Source: Oscillospiraceae bacterium (lineage in GTDB: Bacteria > Bacillota > Clostridia > Lachnospirales > Lachnospiraceae). From it: 64,000 bases of DNA. This document shows positions 58,306 to 64,000 of this stretch, piece after piece. The stretch is from contig JAETOO010000018.1 of the NCBI GenBank assembly GCA_021771715.1, positions 1 to 64,000 of the forward strand. The letters are read 5' to 3'. The notes under the pieces are model-generated. The model had not been told where the DNA came from and ran no database searches. It was given only the letters and a program-made list of their open reading frames with translations. Numbering within the stretch: position 1 is the first letter of the stretch; every line of letters begins with the position of its first letter. The position numbers were made by a program, and so were the translations under genes.

Positions 58306-61093
58306 GGTGGGAAATGCAGGTGTGATCCGCCGTCTTTCGATGAAGAGCTTCCGGGAAAGCCGCACGCGGAACCGGATTGCCGCGATCGCGATCCTGCTGA
58401 CGGCAGTGCTCTTTACGGCGGTTTTCACGATCGGGATCGGGCTTACCGAACATGCGCAGCGCTCTATGATGGAGCAGGCCGGTGGGGACGCGCACGGCGC
58501 GATCAAGGGACTGAGCCAGGAGCAGTATGAGATCCTGCGGGAGCATCCGCTGATCCGCGAATGCGGGCGGGACGTTCTGGTGGCTTACGGCGTGAAAAAT
58601 CCGGAATTTTTAAAGCGCCATGTGGAGATGCACTACATTGACCCGGAATTTTACGGGCACTGGTTTTTGGAGATTGTCGACGGAAGAGCGCCGGAGACGG
58701 CGGATGAGATCCTGCTGGATGAGCGGTCGATGGCGCTTTTGGGTCTTGAGCCGAAGGCGGGGCAGCAGGTGACGCTCGACGTGCTTGTGCACGCGCTCGA
58801 CCCGGACACTGTGCCGCGCAGGCTTACGGTAAGCGGCGTGCTCAGGGCGAAGGAGGCGATGAATGTCGGCTTTGCGATCGTGTCGGAGGCCTACCTGGAG
58901 GAGCACGCCGGGGAGATGGCCGAGGGCAGGACGGAGACTGTGCTGAACGGTGGCGAGACTGAGTCACTGATCGCAGGCGAGAGCAGCAGCGAGGCGGAAA
59001 GCATGGCTGCAGGTGGGCCAGACGGCGAGCCCGGGATTGTATCTGCAGGGGAACCAGACGGTGAGCAGGGAGAAGCGACTGCAAGTGAGTCTGACAGTGG
59101 ATCTGGGTCACCGTCCATAGAAGGAAACGGCGCGGACTGGGACGGCGTCGGAGAGATTTCGATGCAGATTGTGTTTGCGGATTCCTCCGATATCCAGGGC
59201 CGGCTCAACCGGGTGATTACGGAGAGCGGCTTTTCGACGGACAGGAGCGCGCCCGGCTATATCGAGTCAAACGCGAACTGGGCGTACCTCTCGGAGAGCG
59301 CGGGCGCCGATCCGATGACAGTGATCGGCATTGCCGGGGCGGTGGTTCTGATCCTCGTGGCGGGCTATCTGATCATCTACAATGTGTTCCAGATCTCGGT
59401 TCTCAGGGATATCCGCTATTATGGCCTGCTGAAGACGATCGGCACGACCGGGCGGCAGATCCGGCGGATCCTGCGCCGCCAGGCGCTGCTGCTCTGCCTG
59501 ATGGGGATTCCGGCGGGACTGCTGATCGGCTATTTTGGCGGCGCGCTGCTGCTGCCCGTCATGCTGCCGCCGAATACCGGCGAGCGCGAGGTGCAGCTGG
59601 TGAGCCCGCATCTGTGGATTTTCGCCGGGGCGGCCGTCTTCACGGTGCTGACGGTGCTGATCTCCGAGTGGAAGCCGGCCCGGGTCGCGGCAAGGGTCTC
59701 CCCGGTGGAGGCGCTGCGCTACACGGATCAGACGCATGGCCGAAAAAAGGGAAAGCGTTCCACGGACGGCGGAAAGCTCTGGCGGATGGCGTTTTCAAAT
59801 CTGGGGCGCAGCCGCATGCGGACGGCGGTGGTGATCTGCTCGCTGTCTCTGACGATTGTTTTGCTGAACAGCATTTACACGGTGACGCACTCGATCGACC
59901 GCGCCGGTTTTCTCTCGAAAATGATTCTGAGCGAGGATCTCATAGGCAACGCCGCTCTGTGGAACTACAATTACCGTCCGTACGACGAGGAATCGGCGGC
60001 GGAGGTATCGCTGACGGAGAGTTTTGTCAGTGCGGTGCAGGGGCAGGAGAGCTATCTGGACGGCGGGCGGATTTATCAGATCGACAGCGCCGTGTCCATG
60101 CCGGTGGAGAGCTGGAGGATTCCCGACTATATCCCGAAAAATGTGGCCGGAGCTCCGGTGGACATGACGCCGGAGGGACCGATCGCGTACAATGGCTATG
60201 AGGAGGGTGCTTACAGGGTCGCGCTGCACGGAATTGAGCCGTTTGTGGTCAGGAAGATGGAGGTCGCCGAGGGTGAGACGGACCCGGACGCGCTCTGGGA
60301 GAAACTCGCCTCCGGCAAGTATCTGCTGTACGCGGCGCCTGTGGATGACAATAATGTTGTGGTGGAGGATGAGCTGCTGCACCATGCGGGCGATTCCGTG
60401 ACACTGCAGTATCCCGACGGGACAGAGAAGACGTACGAGATCGCGGCCGTGACCAGGAACCACACATTCAGCCTGACGAACCGCATGAGCAGCAACTTTA
60501 CGTACTACGTGGCTGCCAAGGAGTTTCAAGCGCATCTCTCGGACGCGTATCTGATGAACTTCCTGTTCGACGTAAAGGAAGGACAGGAGGATGCGATGGA
60601 GGAGTTCCTGGAGGATTACACGGAACATGTGGAGCCGCAGATGTCGTTCGAGTCGAGAAAAACGTACGAAGGCTCTTTCCGGGAGATCATCGGTATGATT
60701 ACGCTGGTCGGCACTGCGCTGACCGTGGTGGTCGGCCTGATCGGACTTCTGAATTTTGTCAACGCGGTGCTGACCGGGATGGTCACGCGCGCGCACGAAT
60801 TTGCGATGATGGAGGCGATCGGGATGACCCGCGGCCAGCTCGTGCGGATGCTGATGGCAGAGGGCATCTTCTACGCCCTCCTGACAGCCGTCACCGCTGC
60901 GGCAGCCGGAACGCTCTTCTCCGTGACCGCGCTGCGGGCGATCAGCGGCGGAATCTGGTTCATGCGCTACCGCTTCACCCTGCTGCCGCTCCTGCTCACC
61001 TGCCCGGTGCTTTTGGCGCTCGGCGCCCTGATCCCCAAGGCGGCATACGCCCTGCAGAAAAAGCAGAGCATCGTGGAAGGGCTGCGGGAGTAA
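58298..61093 (+). CDS. FtsX-type ABC transporter permease
   Basis: I place the start at the ATG at 58298, which overlaps the ATPase stop; an ATG at 58271 lacks a ribosome site. The 931-residue protein has one N-terminal helix (IAAIAILLTAVLFTAVFTIGIGL), a large MacB-like extracellular domain, three helices around residues 340-470 with an FtsX domain, a second N-terminal-type helix (TAVVICSLSLTIVLLNSIYTV), another outside domain, and a final three-helix FtsX domain. Residues 215-285 of the first outside domain are an acidic Gly/Ser/Glu insertion (GEPDGEQGEATASESDSG..) unlike the family. The likely role is peptide-antibiotic detoxification or lipid/peptide export together with the upstream regulators. 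Confidence 0.92.
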   Translation: MRKVGNAGVIRRLSMKSFRESRTRNRIAAIAILLTAVLFTAVFTIGIGLTEHAQRSMMEQAGGDAHGAIKGLSQEQYEILREHPLIRECGRDVLVAYGVKNPEFLKRHVEMHYIDPEFYGHWFLEIVDGRAPETADEILLDERSMALLGLEPKAGQQVTLDVLVHALDPDTVPRRLTVSGVLRAKEAMNVGFAIVSEAYLEEHAGEMAEGRTETVLNGGETESLIAGESSSEAESMAAGGPDGEPGIVSAGEPDGEQGEATASESDSGSGSPSIEGNGADWDGVGEISMQIVFADSSDIQGRLNRVITESGFSTDRSAPGYIESNANWAYLSESAGADPMTVIGIAGAVVLILVAGYLIIYNVFQISVLRDIRYYGLLKTIGTTGRQIRRILRRQALLLCLMGIPAGLLIGYFGGALLLPVMLPPNTGEREVQLVSPHLWIFAGAAVFTVLTVLISEWKPARVAARVSPVEALRYTDQTHGRKKGKRSTDGGKLWRMAFSNLGRSRMRTAVVICSLSLTIVLLNSIYTVTHSIDRAGFLSKMILSEDLIGNAALWNYNYRPYDEESAAEVSLTESFVSAVQGQESYLDGGRIYQIDSAVSMPVESWRIPDYIPKNVAGAPVDMTPEGPIAYNGYEEGAYRVALHGIEPFVVRKMEVAEGETDPDALWEKLASGKYLLYAAPVDDNNVVVEDELLHHAGDSVTLQYPDGTEKTYEIAAVTRNHTFSLTNRMSSNFTYYVAAKEFQAHLSDAYLMNFLFDVKEGQEDAMEEFLEDYTEHVEPQMSFESRKTYEGSFREIIGMITLVGTALTVVVGLIGLLNFVNAVLTGMVTRAHEFAMMEAIGMTRGQLVRMLMAEGIFYALLTAVTAAAAGTLFSVTALRAISGGIWFMRYRFTLLPLLLTCPVLLALGALIPKAAYALQKKQSIVEGLRE

Positions 61094-61197
61094 CGACCGC
61101 AGGGAACCGTGTGAAGCTGCATCCGGCGTGATGTGCAGGGAATAAAAAGTACGTATAACAAGTTTCAGCAGCTATCGTAAATCATGGAAAAGAAAAC

Positions 61198-61240
61198 GGA
61201 GCAGAGAATGTCTTATCAGACGGAATCTGCTCCCTTTCTT
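61198..61240 (+). terminator. Terminator of the RR/HK/ABC genes
   Basis: GGAGCAGA (61198-61205) pairs with TCTGCTCC (61226-61233), followed by CTTTCTT. A run of eight C residues lies at 61254-61261. Confidence 0.7.
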
Positions 61241-61310
61241 CACTTTCAAGACACCCCCCCCAATTTCCGGAATATCAAAGCCAGAGACATGCCGAAATGA
61301 AAGCATACCG

Positions 61311-61356
61311 CAGTCAGAGAAGAACCCAGGGTCGCCCTGGTTTCTTCTCGTCCGGT
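61311..61356. mobile_element. Short palindromic element C
   Basis: GAGAAGAACCCAGGG (61317-61331) pairs with CCCTGGTTTCTTCTC (61335-61349) with one mismatch and a 3-base loop. The flanks CAGTCA on the left and GTCCGGTTATC on the right match element B. It looks like a deleted or minimal form. It is the main content of the 352-base gap 61094-61445. Confidence 0.65.
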
Positions 61357-61384
61357 TATCTATCCCCTTCTATTTACTTTTTTA

Positions 61385-61413
61385 GTGTCAAAACCTCCGT
61401 CATCTGCTATACT
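61385..61413 (+). promoter_or_regulatory. Promoter of the adenylyltransferase gene
   Basis: GTGTCA (61385-61390) and TATACT (61408-61413) with 17-bp spacing and an extended -10 TGC. Confidence 0.65.
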
Positions 61414-61445
61414 ACAGATAGGAAGCAATGACAAGGAGGGGGAAT

Positions 61446-62297
61446 ATGCGTACAGAGAAGGAAATGCTGGACATGCTGCTGGCGGTGGCCGCTGCGGATG
61501 ACAATATCCGCGCAGTGTATATCGAGGGCTCGCGTGCAAACCAGAAGGTGCCGCGGGATCTGTTTCAGGACTATGATATCGGCTTTGTCGTGAGAGACGT
61601 GAAGCGCTACAGCGAAGATCCGGTCTGGATCGACCGCTTCGGGGAACGGCTGTACATGCAGTGCCCGCGTGACAGCAGGACGGACGAGTGCTGCTACTGG
61701 CTGATGCAGCTTGCGGACGGCAACCGCCTCGATCTGCACGTGGGCACGCCGGAGTACACGCTCTCGGACCTCGAGCTCTACCGGGTGCTGCTGGACAAGG
61801 ACGGGATTCTGCCGCAGCCGGATCAGACGTCGGATGAGCGCTACTGGGTCCGGCGGCCGTCCGAGGAGGAGTACGACGCAGCGTGCAACGAGTTCTGGTG
61901 GTGCCTGAACAATGTGGCGAAGGGGCTGTGGCGCGGGGAGCTCCCGTATGTGATGTACATGCTTGACTGCGCGCTGCGCCCGATGGTGCACCGGCTGCTG
62001 GAGTGGCGGATCGGCTGCGAGCACGATTTTTCCGTGAGCCCCGGCAAGTGCGGCAAGTACATGAGCCGGTATCTGCCCCGGCCGGTCTACGAGGCGTACC
62101 TCTCGACCTGGGCCGAGGCCAGGACGGAGGCGCTCTGGCCTGCGGTCCTCGGAATGTGCGACCTGGTGGACGAGACGGCGGCCTTCGTCGGAGAAACACT
62201 GGGCTACTCCTACAACACGGAGGAGGCGAAAAACAGCCGCGCATTTTTGCTCTGCGTCAAGGAGCTGCCGGAGGACGCGACGGAGATCGACCCATAG
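61446..62297 (+). CDS. aadE: ANT(6)-like aminoglycoside 6-adenylyltransferase
   Basis: The ATG at 61446 has AAGGAGGGGG just upstream; an ATG at 61428 lacks one. The 283-residue protein is full length for AadE: RTEKEMLDMLLAVAAADDNIRAVYIEGSRAN, the nucleotidyltransferase metal site QDYDIGFVVRDV, QLADGNRLDLHVGTPEYT, and C-terminal FWWCLNNVAKGLWRGELPYVMYMLD. The family adenylylates streptomycin at O-6. Chromosomal relatives in gut Firmicutes are common and not always active in resistance. No mobile genes surround it, so it is probably intrinsic. Confidence 0.92.
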   Translation: MRTEKEMLDMLLAVAAADDNIRAVYIEGSRANQKVPRDLFQDYDIGFVVRDVKRYSEDPVWIDRFGERLYMQCPRDSRTDECCYWLMQLADGNRLDLHVGTPEYTLSDLELYRVLLDKDGILPQPDQTSDERYWVRRPSEEEYDAACNEFWWCLNNVAKGLWRGELPYVMYMLDCALRPMVHRLLEWRIGCEHDFSVSPGKCGKYMSRYLPRPVYEAYLSTWAEARTEALWPAVLGMCDLVDETAAFVGETLGYSYNTEEAKNSRAFLLCVKELPEDATEIDP

Positions 62298-62348
62298 GAG
62301 AACCGGACAAATGAGGTCATGTGGGAGAGAGAGGAGGGGTGTGATTTT

Positions 62349-63944
62349 ATGGGAAGTTTTTTTAATCCGGGAAAGCGTTTATTCGCCGATACGCGGCGAT
62401 CCGAGATCTATATTGACAAATCAGAGATGATCGAGTACCTGAACCGTTGTATTGACACAGAGCAGCGTTTTGTCTGTGTGAGCAGGCCGCGCAGATTTGG
62501 AAAGTCAATGGCGGCCAAAATGCTGTGCGCCTACTACGATCAGTCATGTGATGCACAGGAGCTGTTTGATGGGCTGAAAATAGCCGGAGCGACTTCGTAC
62601 CAGACACATTTGAATCGATATCCGGTGATCCATCTGGATATTCAGTGGTTCCGATCCAACAGTCAGGACGGCACGGCGGCGGTAAGGATGCTGGAGAAGG
62701 GCGTGTCAGCGGAGTTGCTGGCTGCATACCCGGAAGCTGCGGAGGAAATTTGTGCCGACGGAGAATACGTACCTCTTCCGGTTGTACTCGAACAGCTGAG
62801 CCGCCGGATAGGAAAGAGATTTGTGATCATCATTGACGAATGGGATTGTCTGTTCCGTCAGGATAAGAGCGACCATAAAGCGCAGGAGGCGTATCTGGCA
62901 CTTCTGCGCGGTCTGTTTAAGGGAACGGTGTCTGAGCAGTTTGTGAGTCTTGCTTATCTTACGGGGATTTTGCCGATAAAAAAATACGGAACGGAATCCG
63001 CGCTTAACAATTTCGATGAGTATACGATGGCGGATCCGGGCCCGTTGGCAGAATACGTGGGCTTTACGGAGGAGGAAGTTTACGCGCTCTGCGCAGAGTA
63101 CAAAATGAATTTCGAGGAGGCACAGCGCTGGTATGACGGCTACCGCTTTTTTGAGAATAGCCATATCTACAGCCCGAAGTCCGTGGTGGATGCGATGCGG
63201 AGACACCGCTTTGGCAATTACTGGACAAAGACAGAGACATACGAATCGCTGAAGCTGTATATTGCAATGAATTTTGACGGGCTGAAGGATACGGTGATCG
63301 ACCTGCTTGGGGGAGCGCACCATCGCTGTGACACAGAGGCATTTCAGAATGATATGACGACCTTTGAGTCAGGTGATGATGTGTTGACGCTGCTCGTTCA
63401 CCTGGGCTATCTCGCGTATGATGTGGAGCAGGGTGAGGTGTTTATCCCAAATGAGGAGGTGCGTTCTGCCTTTGTTCGGGCAATCCGTGTAAACGGATGG
63501 AACGAGGTAATGCAGGCAATCGGTGACTCAGAGCGTTTGTTGCAGGCGACGTGGGCGAAGGATGAGGAGACGGTAGCCGCTATGATTCACGCAGTGCACA
63601 GGCAGAATACGGCGAGTCTTGTCTATAATCATGAAATCTCTCTTGCAAGTGTGATTACGCTCGCGTATTACAGTGCGGCAAAGGACTACACAGTGATAAG
63701 AGAACTGCCGGCGGGGGAAGGGTTTGCGGATATTGTTTTTTTGCCGAGGCGGGTGTCGGAGAAACCGGCGCTTGTGGTAGAGCTGAAATGGAACCGGTCT
63801 GCAGAAGGAGCGGTGAGGCAGATCCGGGAAAAACGATACGTAGAAGCGCTTCGGGAGTACAGAGGAAATATTCTGCTTGTCGGGATCAATTACGATAAAA
63901 AGACAAAAACACATCAGTGCCGGATCGAGGAGGCTCTGATCTGA
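62349..63944 (+). CDS. AAA-ATPase-like protein fused to a PD-(D/E)XK nuclease domain
   Basis: The ATG at 62349 (MGSFFNPGKRLF) lies behind GAGGAGGGG. The 531-residue protein has the AAA-ATPase_like layout: P-loop variant RPRRFGKS (46-53), Walker B VIIIDEWD, and LTGILPIKKYGTESALNNFDEYTM in the middle. The C-terminal 100 residues form a PDDEXK_9 domain with Asp in GEGFADIVFLP and the ExK pair in ALVVELKWN. This family is widespread in many copies in gut anaerobes. A role in DNA or RNA processing or mobile-element biology is suspected but not established. It lies 51 bases downstream of aadE. Confidence 0.9.
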   Translation: MGSFFNPGKRLFADTRRSEIYIDKSEMIEYLNRCIDTEQRFVCVSRPRRFGKSMAAKMLCAYYDQSCDAQELFDGLKIAGATSYQTHLNRYPVIHLDIQWFRSNSQDGTAAVRMLEKGVSAELLAAYPEAAEEICADGEYVPLPVVLEQLSRRIGKRFVIIIDEWDCLFRQDKSDHKAQEAYLALLRGLFKGTVSEQFVSLAYLTGILPIKKYGTESALNNFDEYTMADPGPLAEYVGFTEEEVYALCAEYKMNFEEAQRWYDGYRFFENSHIYSPKSVVDAMRRHRFGNYWTKTETYESLKLYIAMNFDGLKDTVIDLLGGAHHRCDTEAFQNDMTTFESGDDVLTLLVHLGYLAYDVEQGEVFIPNEEVRSAFVRAIRVNGWNEVMQAIGDSERLLQATWAKDEETVAAMIHAVHRQNTASLVYNHEISLASVITLAYYSAAKDYTVIRELPAGEGFADIVFLPRRVSEKPALVVELKWNRSAEGAVRQIREKRYVEALREYRGNILLVGINYDKKTKTHQCRIEEALI

Positions 63945-63963
63945 AAAATCAGGAGGGAATAAA

Positions 63964-64000
63964 ATGAAGGAAATGCAGTTGAGAGAGCTGCTGCAGGAGA
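63964..64000 (+). CDS. Start of a further gene, cut by the window edge
   Basis: An ATG at 63964 follows GGAGGGAATAAA at normal spacing. The visible product is MKEMQLRELLQE. It is too short to identify; the 19-base gap after the AAA/PD-(D/E)XK gene suggests cotranscription with it. Confidence 0.6.
   Translation, partial: MKEMQLRELLQE

Noticed and set aside
61446-62297. Recently acquired resistance island around the aadE-like gene
   Set aside because: There is no transposase, integron or composition change around it. It looks like an intrinsic chromosomal family member.

Overview
The window is GC-rich Firmicutes DNA, most likely from a gut Lachnospiraceae/Clostridia bacterium. The evidence is strong GGAGG-type ribosome sites, a FeoA-FeoB fusion, sdaAB/sdaAA, a cell-wall-binding-repeat NlpC/P60 protein, a very large Ig-like/Big_2 surface protein, a circularly permuted GH3 and two GH120-type enzymes. 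No phage, conjugative module, rRNA or CRISPR array was seen. One tRNA-Lys(CUU) is present.

Layout. 0-7 kb: a 2150-residue secreted surface protein. 7-10 kb: an AraC regulator divergent from a reductase/isomerase pair resembling DhuD/DhuI (unsaturated-uronate breakdown). 10-18 kb: MATE exporter, polysaccharide deacetylase, rarA, an AI-2E-family permease, mntP, ybaK and a Met/Gly/Asp repeat protein. 18-26 kb: a methyltransferase, an 825-residue anchored protein of unknown function, an NlpC/P60 wall protein and trmB. 26-29 kb: a second AI-2E permease, tRNA-Lys and an Rpn-type nuclease. 29-45 kb: a plant-glycan locus with permuted GH3, 2-hydroxyacid dehydrogenase, sugar ABC importer (binding protein plus two permeases, no ATPase), two GH120-type beta-helix enzymes, a second GH3, a KdgF-type cupin and a D-cysteine desulfhydrase-like enzyme. 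45-51 kb: feoAB, a HAD hydrolase and a GH42 beta-galactosidase. 51-55 kb: a two-gene HipA-like kinase module and L-serine dehydratase. 55-61 kb: response regulator, soluble histidine kinase and a two-gene ABC transporter. 61-64 kb: an ANT(6)-like adenylyltransferase, an AAA/PD-(D/E)XK protein and the start of another gene.

How it works together. The 29-45 kb locus fits import of xylo-oligosaccharides, cleavage by GH120/GH3 enzymes, and handling of uronate side groups by KdgF plus the distant DhuI/DhuD-like pair. The RR/HK/ABC set resembles peptide-antibiotic sensing and detoxification modules.

Two unusual themes run through the window. First, many ordinary genes carry tandem-repeat or low-complexity insertions. 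The coding arrays have unit lengths that are multiples of three (30, 33, 36, 39, 42, 72, 120 bp), while intergenic arrays have units of 16, 38 and 62 bp (one intergenic 36-bp unit is an exception). Second, nested palindromic intergenic elements recur with shared ends (GTTACAGTT.. termini, CTTCTCGTCCGG arms). They look like one or two families of small mobile, structured repeats. The best candidate for an undescribed system is the 51.1-52.7 kb module, in which an HTH protein with a possible HipS-like tail is translationally coupled to a HipA-type kinase lacking its usual N-terminal domain.
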